Below, one piece after another: positions 24,482 to 37,961 of a stretch of 64,000 nucleotides of DNA. The translations under genes were made by a program, and so were the position numbers. The notes under the pieces were generated by a model. It was given only the letters and a program-made list of their open reading frames with translations. It had not been told where the DNA came from and ran no database searches. Source of the stretch: Dryomyza anilis (Eukaryota; Arthropoda; Insecta; Diptera; Dryomyzidae); the NCBI GenBank assembly GCA_951804985.1, contig OX638136.1:8683852-8747851 (forward strand), read 5' to 3'. Numbering within the stretch: position 1 is the first letter of the stretch; each line of letters begins with the position of its first letter.

Positions 24482-26943
24482 GTCACTCAGACTTACTACT
24501 GAAGATTTATCTGCCTCGGCGGCTAGTGCAACAATTTATTGTATTTGTACTCAAGGACCTACAGTTAATTGCCGAATCCGAACGGCGGGTGAGAGCTTTT
24601 CATAGGTAAGAATGGAATGGGTTAAAGAAAAGTAACTTTTGTTATGTTATCATACTTCAAAAATAATAAAATAAGTGCGTTAATTTGAAAAAGAAAATAT
24701 ATCGAATGTGCAAAAGAAAAATATATTAAACGAAATTTAATGAGAAAATGTTGCTAAAAAAATATTGCCAAAGAATAAGTTTGTCTCAAGAGACATGTTG
24801 CGACACACACAAAATTTTCTCACCACCCACACAAACTTTTAAAGGTCTGCGATTACCCTTTGTTTAATTTCGCGCTATTCATGTCTTAATTGGAGTTTAA
24901 TAATGGTTTGGGATCATCATGGTTTCTATTTTCACGATTTACTGATGATGATCAATGTTGGGAGGGCAATAGTTGTTGCACTAACATCAATGTACAACAT
25001 TTGTGGAATCGTTTTGACGGAAATACTTATCTCTTTGGCTTTTAAAATCTTTTACTTTTTGGAATGTTTCGGACATTTTAATCTATTTAAATTTAAATAT
25101 GTCTTGCTGTAGCAACGTGCATCTTTAAGGGTCAGTTTTTCAGTGCTAGTTGAACTTCGTTTGTGGTTTAAACTTGGTTTAAAGTCAGAAACGAATTTTT
25201 CAATTAATTATGTTCATAGTTTAAACGTAGTTTAAACGCCCAATATGTATCGTTTAAACTTCGTTTAAAATGCCATATTTTTTGGCAGAACATTTTTTAA
25301 ACAACATTAATTTAAATATTTGTAAATAAAAATGTTTTCCTCGGACGAAGAAGATTTAAGTGATGCGGAAATATCGCAAATATTAAATATTACCGTGCTA
25401 CGTCGTGTTAAAACCATTAGATCGCGTCCGGATCACTTTAATTTGTATGACGAACTGGATTTCTTTGTTAGATTTCGCTTATCAAAAACTTCAACTTACA
25501 GCATTTTGCAACTTATTGGCACGCATATTGAACATCCAACAAATTGGTAAAGAATTCATCGAAATATATACTTTCACGTCAAATGTCTAACAAATATATT
25601 ATAGGAATAACGCTTTAACAGCAGAGCAAATGCTATTAATAACACTTCGTGTATATGCAACTGGAGGTATGTTGCGAACAATTGGGGATATATAGAATAT
25701 TCCCCAAGTTTTCACGATAAGGTAAGACTGCGCATCGCTGCTCTATTATTTGCTTTATTTTTGAACACTATAAAAATATTTAATTGAGTATTGACTTAAT
25801 ATTTTTTTATTGTATTTTTTTTTATAATTAACCTTTTTTTCATTATATTTTAAGTTAAATTTAAATAAAATGTTTTTAGTTGAGTGAGGATACAAATAAT
25901 TTTTTACTGAACATTTTGTTTGGTCGTACAGTAGTTGTATGTACAACATTTTATGTTTAGAGGCATTTTAATGCGCTCCATTCACAATACAAAAAAAAAA
26001 ACAATCCAAAAGAAATGAAAGAATTGCTTTCAATATTAAAACAATCATTTTTTTAAAAAAGATGAATGCACGCCAATTAAAGAAAATTGAAAATTTCAAT
26101 TGGACCAATGTTTATACTCTGTATATATTTGTGGTATAACAAACACATCAAAAAGCACACAAAATAAGTATTTTAATGTTGCGAACATAAAAGATAAACA
26201 AAAAGCTTTTACATGAGCTTTCGACCAACATTGTTTTAAGTGTAAAGCATTTCAAACGCACAAACACTTAGGCATTTTGTTAATGTGTGCATTTGCCCTT
26301 TGCAGATCTAGATCATATGTTTATGGTCCCTACCTTTCCCTACCATTTTGCTTCCGGATTATTGCCCACCTTACCCTGCCTGAGCCTACCATTTTCCTTA
26401 CACCTGTTTGGCTACCATACACTACCTATGCCTTCCATTCCCCTACCAATTTTGTTTTCATGCTATAACAGGGAACTGGTATGTTCAAGCGAGCCCTAGC
26501 GGGCAAAAGCATTTTGTGTAAGTTTTGGAAGTATCTTTATAGCTAGAATATGAAAGAGAAAGGTACCTGTAGCAGGCAAAAGCATTTTGTGTAAGTTCTG
26601 ATTTTGAAGACTTGAAAAGTATCTTTGGAAGGGAAAGGTAGTCTACCTGTAGCAGGCAAACACATTGTATAGGAATTTTGTTTTGAAATTTTAAAAAGCA
26701 TTTTAATAGTAGGGAACTAAAAGGGAATTTTAAAAATAAAATAAATAAATAGAATTTAATAAAATAATAAAACTTAGTAAATAAATAAAACTTATTAATT
26801 ATAAATGTATCAATTTTGATATTCTTGAATACAGTTGAAAACTTTGAATATTTTGGATTACCTTCAAATATTTTCGATTATCTTTGAATACACTTAACGA
26901 AAAATTTCGTTTTCATATATATCTATTTTTTATTTTACAACAT
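24482..26943 (+). repeat. Array unit 8 (alpha), 2462 bp
   Basis: Nearly identical to unit 6 at an offset of about 5.575 kb, with the same AGTGGTGG deletion. First half of higher-order repeat copy 2 (24482-30061). Confidence 0.8.
25129..25722 (+). pseudogene. Truncated Harbinger fragment
   Basis: Exon 1 from 25332, intron, exon 2 ending after GDI, as in the other alpha units. Confidence 0.7.
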
Positions 26944-27410
26944 GTCACTCAGACTTACTATTGAAGATTTATCTGCCTCGGCGGCTAGTGCAACAATTTA
27001 TTGTATTTGTACTCAAAGTGGTGGGACCTACAGTTAATTGCCGAATCCGAACGGCGGGTGAGAGCTTTTCATAGGTAAGAATGGAATGGGTTAAAGAAAA
27101 GTAACTTTTGTTATGTTATCATACTTCAAAAATAATAAAATAAGTGCGTTAATTTGAAAAAGAAAATATATCGAATGTGCAAAAGAAAAATATATTAAAC
27201 GAAATTTAATGAGAAAATGTTGCTAAAAAAATATTGCCAAAGAATAAGTTTGTCTCAAGAGACATGTTGCGACACACACAAAATTTTCTCACCACCCACA
27301 CAAACTTTTAAAGGTCTGCGATTACCCTTTGTTTAATTTCGCGCTATTCATGTCTTAATTGGAGTTTAATAATGGTTTGGGATCATCATGGTTTCTATTT
27401 TCACGATTTA

Positions 27411-27576
27411 TGCCCGTAACTTCAACGAATAGATATCTACTGGTGCTTAGTTATCTATCGTGTAAGCAAAATTTCGTAACTTCAACGCATAGTTAAGGAG
27501 TAAAAACACCGGATAGGTAAGAGATATCTGTTCGGTACGAACACCAATAGATATCTACTCGTTGAAGTTACGGGCA
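27411..27576. mobile_element. 166-bp MITE, copy 2
   Basis: Same TTA-flanked insertion at the same unit position as copy 1 (21836). The left end reads TGCCCG instead of TGCCCA, which makes the terminal repeat a better match. Confidence 0.75.
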
Positions 27577-27935
27577 TTACTGAAGATGATCAATGTTGGG
27601 AGGGCAATAGTTGTTGCACTAACATCAATGTACAAGATTTGTGGAATCGTTTTGACGGAAATACTTATCTCTTTGGCTTTTAAAATCTTTTACTTTTTGG
27701 AATGTTTCGGACATTTTAATCTATTTAAATTTAAATATGTCTTGCTGTAGCAACGTGCATCTTTAATATGGTAGGAAATACACATTGCATAGAAGGCATT
27801 TTGAATTTATGAAAACAGTCAGGCTTTCTATATCACCTTTTACGCAGGAAACTGATATGTGTAAGTGAGCCCCTAGCAGGCAAAAGCATTTTGTGTAAGT
27901 TTCGGTTTTGAAAAGTATCTTTATAGCTAGAATAT

Positions 27936-28245
27936 AATAATAATAATAGTTTGGCGCTACAGTCCTGTATAGGACTTCGGTCGAGCTCTCTCACCATTTT
28001 GAGCTGTGCGTGTTATATTTGTACTCTAAGTGGTGGGACCTACAGTTTATTGCCGAATCCGAAAGGCGGGTGAGAGCTTTTCATAGGCAATGTTTTACTC
28101 TCGTAGGTTTGCCATTTACTGCCGAGAGGTAGCGCGGTATAGAAAAATGTTTCTATGAAAAGATGTTGTTAGCCCCAGTCCAGGTTTGAACCGGGGACCT
28201 TTCGGCTCGCAGTCCAACGCACTAACCACTGAGCTACCGCGGCTA
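27936..28245 (-). mobile_element. tRNA-derived SINE, copy 5
   Basis: Same insertion and CTAGAATAT flanks as the other copies. Confidence 0.8.
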
Positions 28246-29440
28246 CTAGAATATGGAAGGGAAATTTAGCCTACCTGTAGCAGGCAAACACATTGTATAG
28301 GAATTTTGATTTGAAATTTTAAAAAGCATTTTAATAGTAGGGAACTGAAAGGGAATGGTAGCCTGCTAGTATCAGGCAGAAACATTTTATAGGAATTTCT
28401 GTTTTGAAATTTTAAAAATCATTTTAATAGTATGCAACTGAAAGGGAAAGGTAGACTGCGAGTAGCAGGCAAACACATTCAGCCTTATCGTGAATATAAT
28501 TCCTCCCTGTTTCGCCGAAAAAATTCCTCCACTTTTTCATCGGGGAAGAAAATTAATTAAAAACAAAACACACTTTAATTAACTATATTTTTATTTATTA
28601 TGTGTTAACAAATATCTATGAATAGCACCAACATTATTTAAATAAAAGTTATTTACATATTTCTGCACAAATAAATTACAGATATATTTAACCACTGCAA
28701 AAACTTCACCGGCTGGGGAATATCTTAATTTTTTTTAAACTCTTGAAAAATTAACGCAATCTAATCACAATATTTTCTTAAATGAAAAACTACAATCAAG
28801 AGTCATTTTATATACTTTTAATTGCAGTTTAATATAATGTTAACTTCAATATTTATTTTCACAACACAACGCAATTTTATCCAACAAAAGACTGTTTGAC
28901 ATTTGGTAAAACAGCAGATTTTGCGTTGCCTGGTGTTCAGTTCTAATTGAAAATTAAACTTTTATTAAGTTAAAAAATGTGAAATTTGTGCATAAAAGTA
29001 TAGTTAACTGCAAATAATAAAGAAATGTATACATTTTTTATATCTGAACTATTATTTTAAAACTTTATTATCTGAAATGATAAAGATAACCAAAAAAAAC
29101 GCATTAAATAAAAATATGGCCATATTGTAAAACTTAGCTTAGCTTTTTTGTGTTGTATACGTATACATAGCAGTGTAGATATTTATGTTTTTATAATTAG
29201 TACTGAATTAATGAAAAAATAGTACCTAATTGGAAAAAATATACTGAATTTTTTGTATTTCGAAATAGTCTTTGTTCGAGATTATGTAATTTTACATATT
29301 TTAATGGGATTTTATGCAATTTATTTCAAAATATTATTAATATCAGTTTTTCAATGAATTTTCATTTGATGAAATTGTAGCTACAACATGGCATTGTCAT
29401 AGGAAGAGGTGAATGAGGACTCATGCAGTCCTTTAGACCT

Positions 29441-29501
29441 ATCATTGAACTGGTCTTCAATTGGACAATCAAATTCTTCAATTGAAGACCAGTTCAGTGA
29501 T
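29441..29501 (+). repeat. 61-bp hairpin, copy 6
   Basis: Same arms and loop as the 9667 copy. Confidence 0.75.
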
Positions 29502-30061
29502 ATGTCTGAAGAGTAAAGTTGCCGATTGGTTTCATATAACTAGAACTGATTCAAAATATTTTCCCATAGGTTTACACTGCAGTTCTCATAATCTGATTAA
29601 TAGTTTAGGAGTTGCTGTGTGTCATTTTGTGTAAGTTTTGGAAGTATCTTTATAGCTAGAATATGAAAGAGAAAGGTACCTGTAGCAGGCAAAAGCATTT
29701 TGTGTAAGTTCTGATTTTGAAGACTTGAAAAGTATCTTTGGAAGGGAAAGGTAGTCTACCTGTAGCAGGCAAACACATTGTATAGGAATTTTGTTTTGAA
29801 ATTTTAAAAATCATTTTAATAGTAGGGAACTAAAAGGGAATTTTTAAAATAAAATAAAATAAATAAATAGAATTTAATAAAATAATAAAACTTAGTAAAT
29901 AAATAAAACTTATTAATTATAAATGTATCAATTTTGATATTCTTGAATACAGTTGAAAACTTTGAATATTTTGGATTACCTTCAAATATTTTCGATTATT
30001 TTTGAATACACTTAACGAAAAATTTCGTTTTCATATTTATCTATTTTTTATTTTACAACAT

Positions 30062-32371
30062 GTCACTCAGACTTACTACTGAAGATTTATCTGCCTCGGC
30101 GGCTAGTGCAACAATTTATTGTATTTGTACTCAAAGTGGTGGGACCTACGAAATTTAATGAGAAAATGGTGCTAAAAAAATATTGCCAAAGAATAAGTTT
30201 GTCTCAAGAGACATGTTGCGACACACACAAAATTTTCTCACCACCCACACAAACTTTTAAAGGTCAGCGATTACCCTTTGTTTAATTTCGCGCTATTCAT
30301 GTCTTAATTGGAGTTTAATAATGGTTTGGGATCATCATGGTTTCTATTTTCACGATTTACTGAAGATGATCAATGTTGGGAGGGCAATAGTTGTTGCACT
30401 AACATCAATGTACAACATTTGTGGAATCGTTTTGACGGAAATACTTATCTCTTTGGCTTTTAAAATCTTTTACTTTTTGGAATGTTTCGGACATTTTAAT
30501 CTATTTAAATTTAAATATGTCTTGCTGTAGCAACGTGCATCTTTAAGGGTCAGTTTTTCAGTGCTAGTTGAACTTCGTTTGTGGTTTAAACTTGGTTTAA
30601 AGTCAGAAACGAATTTTTCAATTAATTATGTTCATAGTTTAAACGTAGTTTAAACGCCCAATATGTATCGTTTAAACTTCGTTTAAAATGCCATATTTTT
30701 TGGCAGAACATTTTTTAAACAACATTAATTTAAATATTTGTAAATAAAAATGTTTTCCTCGGACGAAGAAGATTTAAGTGATGCGGAAATATCGCAAATA
30801 TTAAATATTACCGTGCTACGTCGTGTTAAAACCATTAGATCGCGTCCGGATCACTTTAATTTGTATGACGAACTGGATTTCTTTGTTAGATTTCGCTTAT
30901 CAAAAACTTCAACTTACAGCATTTTGCAACTTATTGGCACGCATATTGAACATCCAACAAATTGGTAAAGAATTCATCGAAATATATACTTTCACGTCAA
31001 ATGTCTAACAAATATATTATAGGAATAACGCTTTAACAGCAGAGCAAATGCTATTAATAACACTTCGTGTATATGCAACTGGAGGTATGTTGCGAACAAT
31101 TGGGGATATATAGAATATTCCCCAAGTTTTCACGATAAGGTAAGACTGCGCATCGCTGCTCTATTATTTGCTTTATTTTTGAACACTATAAAAATATTTA
31201 ATTGAGTATTGACTTAATATTTTTTTATTGTATTTTTTTTTATAATTAACCTTTTTTCATTATATTTTAAGTTAAATTTAAATAAAATGTTTTTAGTTGA
31301 GTGAGGATACAAATAATTTTTTACTGAACATTTTGTTTGGTCGTACAGTAGTTGTATGTACAACATTTTATGTTGAGAGGCATTTTAATGCGCTCCATTC
31401 ACAATACAAAAAAAAAAAACAATCCAAAAGAAATGAAAGAATTGCTTTCAATATTAAAACAATCATTTTTTTAAAAAAGATGAATGCACGCCAATTAAAG
31501 AAAATTGAAAATTTCAATTGGACCAATGTTTATACTGTGTATATATTTGTGGTATAACAAACACAACAAAAAGCACACAAAATAAGTATTTTAATGTTGC
31601 GAACATAAAAGATAAACAAAAAGCTTTTACATGAGCTTTCGACCAACATTGTTTTAAGTGTAAAGCATTTCAAACGCACAAACACTTAGGCATTTTGTTA
31701 ATGTGTGCATTTGCCCTTTGCAGATCTAGATCATATGTTTATGGTCCCTACCTTTCCCTACCATTTTGCTTCCGGATTATTGCCCACCTTACCCTGCCTG
31801 AGCCTACCATTTTCCTTACACCTGTTTGGCTACCATACGCTACCTATGCCTTCCATTCCCCTACCAATTTTGTTTTCATGCTATAACAGGGAACTGGTAT
31901 GTTCAAGCGAGCCCTAGCGGGCAAAAGCATTTTGTGTAAGTTTTGGAAGTATCTTTATAGCTAGAATATGAAAGAGAAAGGTACCTGTAGCAGGCAAAAG
32001 CATTTTGTGTAAGTTCTGATTTTGAAGACTTGAAAAGTATCTTTGGAAGGGAAAGTTAGTCTACCTGTAGCAGGCAAATACATTGTATAGGAATTTTGTT
32101 TTGAAATTTTAAAAAGCATTTTAATAGTAGGGAACTAAAAGGGAATTTTTAAAATAAAATAAAATAAAATAAATAAATAGAATTTAATAAAATAATAAAA
32201 CTTAGTAAATAAATAAAACTTATTAATTATAAATGTATCAATTTTGATATTCTTGAATACAGTTGAAAACTTTGAATATTTTGGATTACCTTCAAATATT
32301 TTCGATTATCTTTGAATACACTTAACGAAAAATTTCGTTTTCATATATATCTATTTTTTATTTTACAACAT
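30062..32371 (+). repeat. Array unit 10 (alpha with internal deletion), 2310 bp
   Basis: Alpha unit in which about 160 bp of the A block is missing. GGGACCTAC joins directly to GAAATTTAATGAG at about 30149. Otherwise as units 3 and 11. Confidence 0.8.
30547..31140 (+). pseudogene. Truncated Harbinger fragment
   Basis: Exon 1 from 30750, intron, exon 2 ending after GDI. Confidence 0.7.
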
Positions 32372-34852
32372 GTCACTCAGACTTACTATTGAAGATTTAT
32401 CTGCCTCGGCGGCTAGTGCAACAATTTATTGTATTTGTACTCAAAGTGGTGGGACCTACAGTTAATTGCCGAATCCGAACGGCGGGTGAGAGCTTTTCAT
32501 AGGTAAGAATGGAATGGGTTAAAGAAAAGTAACTTTTGTTATGTTATCATACTTCAAAAATAATAAAATAAGTGCGTTAATTTGAAAAAGAAAATATATC
32601 GAATGTGCAAAAGAAAAATATATTAAACGAAATTTAATGAGAAAATGTTGCTAAAAAAATATTGCCAAAGAATAAGTTTGTCTCAAGAGACATGTTGCGA
32701 CACACACACAATTTTCTCACCACCCACACAAACTTTTAAAGGTCTGCGATTACCCTTTGTTTAATTTCGCGCTATTCATGTCTTAATTGGAGTTTAATAA
32801 TGGTTTGGGATAATCATGGTTTCTATTTTCACGATTTACTGAAGATGATCAATGTTGGGAGGGCAATAGTTGTTGCACTAACATCAATGTACAAGATTTG
32901 TGGAATCGTTTTGACGGAAATACTTATCTCTTTGGCTTTTAAAATCTTTTACTTTTTGGAATGTTTCGGACATTTTAATCTATTTAAATTTAAATATGTC
33001 TTGCTGTAGCAACGTGCATCTTTAAGGGTCAGTTTTTCAGTGCTAGTTGAACTTCGTTTGTGGTTTAAACTTGGTTTAAAGTCAGAAACGAATTTTTCAA
33101 TTAATTATGTTCATAGTTTAAACGTAGTTTAAACGCCCAATATGTATCGTTTAAACTTCGTTTAAAATGCCATATTTTTTGGAAGAACATTTTTTAAACA
33201 ACATTAATTTAAATATTTGTAAATAAAAATGTTTTCCTCGGACGAAGAAGATTTAAGTGATGCGGAAATATCGCAAATATTAAATATTACCGTGCTACGT
33301 CGTTTTAAAACCATTAGATCGCGTCCGGATCACTTTAATTTGTATGACGAACTGGATTTCTTTGTTAGATTTCGCTTATCAAAAACTTCAACTTATACCA
33401 TTTTGCAACTTATTGGCACGCATATTGAACATCCAACAAATTGGTAAAGAATTCATCGAAATATATACTTTCACGTCAAATGTCTAACAAACAAATATAT
33501 TATAGGAATAACGCTTTAACAGCAGAGCAAATGCTATTAATAACACTTCGTGTATATGCAACTGGAGGTATGTTGCGAACAATTGGGGATATATAGAATA
33601 TTCCCCAAGTTTTCACGATAAGGTAAGACTGCGCATCGCTGCTCTATTATTTGCTTTATTTTTGAACACTATAAAAATATTTAATTGAGTATTGACTTAA
33701 TATTTTTTTATTGTATTTTTTTTTTATAATTAACCTTTTTTTCATTATATTTTAAGTTAAATTTAAATAAAATGTTTTTAGTTGAGTGAGGATACAAATA
33801 ATTTTTTACTGAACATTTTGTTTGGTCGTACAGTAGTTGTATGTACAACATTTTATGTTGAGAGGCATTTTAATGCGCTCCATTCACAATACAAAAAAAA
33901 AAAAACAATCCAAAAGAAATGAAAGAATTGCTTTCAATATTAAAACAATCATTTTTTTAAAAAAGATGAATGCACGCCAATTAAAGAAAATTGAAAATTT
34001 CAATTGGACCAATGTTTATACTGTGTATATATTTGTGGTATAACAAACACAACAAAAAGCACACAAAATAAGTATTTTAATGTTGCGAACATAAAAGATA
34101 AACAAAAAGCTTTTACATGAGCTTTCGACCAACATTGTTTTAAGTGTAAAGCATTTCAAACGCACAAACACTTAGGCATTTTGTTAATGTGTGCATTTGC
34201 CCTTTGCAGATCTAGATCATATGTTTATGGTCCCTACCTTTCCCTACCATTTTGCTTCCGGATTATTGCCCACCTTACCCTGCCTGAGCCTACCATTTTC
34301 CTTACACCTGTTTGGCTACCATACGCTACCTATGCCTTCCATTCCCCTACCAATTTTGTTTTCATGCTATAACAGGGAACTGGTATGTTCAAGCGAGCCC
34401 TAGCGGGCAAAAGCATTTTGTGTAAGTTTTGGATGTATCTTTATAGCTAGAATATGAAAGAGAAAGGTACCTGTAGCAGGCAAAAGCATTTTGTGTAAGT
34501 TCTGATTTTGAAGACTTGAAAAGTATCTTTGGAAGGGAAAGTTAGTCTGCCTGTAGCAGGCAAACACATTGTATAGGAATTTTGTTTTGAAATTTTAAAA
34601 AGCATTTTAATAGTAGGGAACTAAAAGGGAATTTTTAAAATAAAATAAAATAAATAAATAGAATTTAATAAAATAATAAAACTTAGTAAATAAATAAAAC
34701 TTATTAATTATAAATGTATCAATTTTGATATTCTTGAATACAGTTGAAAACTTTGAATATTTTGGATTACCTTCAAATATTTTCGATTATCTTTGAATAC
34801 ACTTAACGAAAAATTTCGTTTTCATATATATCTATTTTTTATTTTACAACAT
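32372..34852 (+). repeat. Array unit 11 (alpha), 2481 bp
   Basis: Alpha unit directly following another alpha unit, so the alpha/beta alternation breaks here. Confidence 0.8.
33026..33623 (+). pseudogene. Truncated Harbinger fragment
   Basis: Exon 1 from 33229 with two private residue changes. The intron carries a 4-bp CAAA duplication (ACAAACAAATAT). Exon 2 ends after GDI. Confidence 0.7.
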
Positions 34853-36289
34853 GTCACTCAGACTTACTATTGAAGATTTATCTGCCTCGGCGGCTAGTGC
34901 AACAATTTATTGTATTTGTACTCAAAGTGGTGGGACCTACAGTTAATTGCCGAATCCGAACGGCGGGTGAGAGCTTTTCATAGGTAAGAATGGAATGGGT
35001 TAAAGAAAAGTAACTTTTGTTATGTTATCATACTTCAAAAATAATAAAATAAGTGCGTTAATTTGAAAAAGAAAATATATCGAATGTGCAAAAGAAAAAT
35101 ATATTAAACGAAATTTAATGAGAAAATGTTGCTAAAAAAATATTGCCAAAGAATAAGTTTGTCTCAAGAGACATGTTGCGACACACACACAATTTTCTCA
35201 CCACCCACACAAACTTTTAAAGGTCTGCGATTACCCTTTGTTTAATTTCGCGCTATTCATGTCTTAATTGGAGTTTAATAATGGTTTGGGATCATCATGG
35301 TTTCTATTTTCACGATTTACTGAAGATGATCAATGTTGGGAGGGCAATAGTTGTTGCAATAACATCAATGTACAACATTTGTGGAAGGGTTTTGACGGAA
35401 ATACTTATCTCTTTGGCTTTTAAAATCTTTTACTTTTTGGAATGTTTCGGACATTTTAATCTATTTCTTTTGCACACAAATTTAAATATGTCTTGCTGTA
35501 GCAACGTGCATCTTTAAGTGATTCGGAAGCAACATCCCTACCCCGACTAGCTAGTTGCGGATTCTTTGCGTGCTTCCGAAGATAATTTTAATTTTTTTAG
35601 TACAGTTGATTGGAAAACAGTTTTTTGTGTTATATAACTACGATCTATCTGGCCGCTCTGTAACTTTTTACAGTATTTTTTTTTCTCACCTATCTATCAG
35701 TTAATTTGGAATATAAATATTAGTCATGACGTTTTAATAATTATCCATATTAGCTATTCTACATTTTAAATTTCAAAATTAAAATCAATTCTATTATTTT
35801 TCTGTTAGACTACAACCAATTACGACTGGATATGCAAAGAAATTATACAACAAATAAATACGATATTAATTATTTTGATTAAATAAATTTTTAAAATTAA
35901 ATAAATAAATACAATTTAATAAAATAATAAAACTTATAGCCGTATTCTGGCATTTTCATGACAAAGTCTAGTCATTGAAATTTGTCATAACTTGTAATAA
36001 ATAATTGTTACTGTATTCTACTTTAAACGTAACAAATTTAAACTCAACTCAGTGCCCCAGACAAAAAATATGCATGGAAACTGGTATTATAGTAGTAGTT
36101 TTGAGGAAAACTCACAGAAATATGGTAGGAAATACACATTGCATAGAAGGCATTTTGAATTTATGAAAACAGTCAGGCTTTCTATATCACCTTTTACGCA
36201 GGAAACTGATTTGTGTAAGTGAGCCCCTAGCAGGCAAAAGCATTTTGTGTAAGTTTCGGTTTTGAAAAGTATCTTTATAGCTAGAATAT

Positions 36290-36599
36290 AATAATAATAA
36301 TAGTTTGGCGCTACAGTCCTGTATAGGACTTCGGTCGAGCTCTCTCACCATTTTGAGCTGTGCGTGTTATATTTGTACTCTAAGTGGTGGGACCTACAGT
36401 TTATTGCCGAATCCGAACGGCGGGTGAGAGCTTTTCATAGGCAATGTTTTATTCTCGTAGGTTTGCCATTTACTGCCGAGAGGTAGCGCGGTATAGAAAA
36501 ATGTTTCTATGAAAAGATGTTGTTAGCCCCAGTCCAGGTTTGAACCGGGGACCTTTCGGCTCGCAGTCCAACGCACTAACCACTGAGCTACCGCGGCTA
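36290..36599 (-). mobile_element. tRNA-derived SINE, copy 6
   Basis: Same insertion and CTAGAATAT flanks (36281-36289, 36600-36608). Confidence 0.8.
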
Positions 36600-37900
36600 C
36601 TAGAATATGGAAGGGAAATTTAGCCTACCTGTAGCAGGCAAACACATTGTATAGGAATTTTGATTTGAAATTTTAAAAAGCATTTTAATAGTAGGGAACT
36701 GAAAGGGAGGGAAAGGTAGCCTGCTAGTATCAGGCAGAAACATTTTATAGGAATTTCTGTTTTGAAATTTTAAAAATCATTTTAATAGTATGCAACTGAA
36801 AGGGAAAGGTAGACTGCGAGTAGCAGGCAAACACATTCAGCCTTATCGTGAATATAATTCCTCCCTGTTTCGCCGAAAAAATTCCTCCACTTTTTCATCG
36901 GGGAAGAAAATTAATTAAAAACAAAACACACTTTAATTAACTATACTTTTATTTATTATGTGTTAACAAATATCTATGAATAGCACCAACATTATTTAAA
37001 TAAAAGTTATTTACATATTTCTGCACAAATAAATTACAGATATATTTAACCACTGCAAAAACTTCACCGGCAGGGGAATATCTTAATTTTTATTTAACTC
37101 TTGAAAAATTAACGCAATCTAATCACAATATTTTCGTAAATGAAAAACTACAATCAAGAGTCATTTTATATACTTTTAATTGCAGTTTAATATAATGTTA
37201 ACTTCAATATTTATTTTCACAACACAACGCAATTTTATCCAACAAAAGACTGTTTGACATTTGGTAAAACAGCAGATTTTGCGTTGCCTGGTGTTCAGTT
37301 CTAATTGAAAATTAAACTTTTATTAAGTTAAAAAATGTGAAATTTGTGCATAAAAGTATAGTTAACTGCAAATTATAAAGAAATGTATACATTTTTTATA
37401 TCTGAACTATTATTTTAAAACTTTATTATCTGAAATGATAAAATAACAAAAAACGCATTAAATAAAAATATGGCCATATTGTAAAACTTAGCTTAGCTTT
37501 TTTGTGTTGTATACGTATACATAGCAGTGTAGATATTTATGTTTTTATAATTAGTACTGAATTAATGAAAAAATAGTACCTAATTGGAAAAAATATACTG
37601 AATTTTTTGTATTTCGAAATAGTCTTTGTTCGAGATTATGTAATTTTACATATTTTAATGGGATTTTATGGAATTTATTTCAAAATATTATTAATATCAG
37701 TTTTTCAATGAATTTTCATTTGTTTTGTAGTTATAGTAGAAAATATAAAAAATTTAATATTTGTAGAGATTTTGCCAAGCCTTCAAATAAAAATGCAGAA
37801 TACTGACCACAGGCCCGTCTTAATTTTGATGAAATTGTAGCTACAACATGGCATTGTCATAGGAAGAGGTGAATGAGGACTCATGCAGTCCTTTAGACCT

Positions 37901-37961
37901 ATCATTGAACTGGTCTTCAATTGGACAATCAAATTCTTCAATTGAAGACCAGTTCAGTGAT
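37901..37961 (+). repeat. 61-bp hairpin, copy 7
   Basis: Same arms and loop as the 9667 copy. Confidence 0.75.

Larger units (their letters stand above)
26944..30061 (+). repeat. Array unit 9 (beta with MITE), 3118 bp
   Basis: Nearly identical to unit 7, including the MITE and SINE. Second half of higher-order repeat copy 2. Confidence 0.8.

Noticed and set aside
31297..31557. ORF starting MSEDTNNFLLNI and shorter versions
   Set aside because: Starts at a non-ATG codon, passes through a variable-length A run that changes frame among units, and has no recognised domain.
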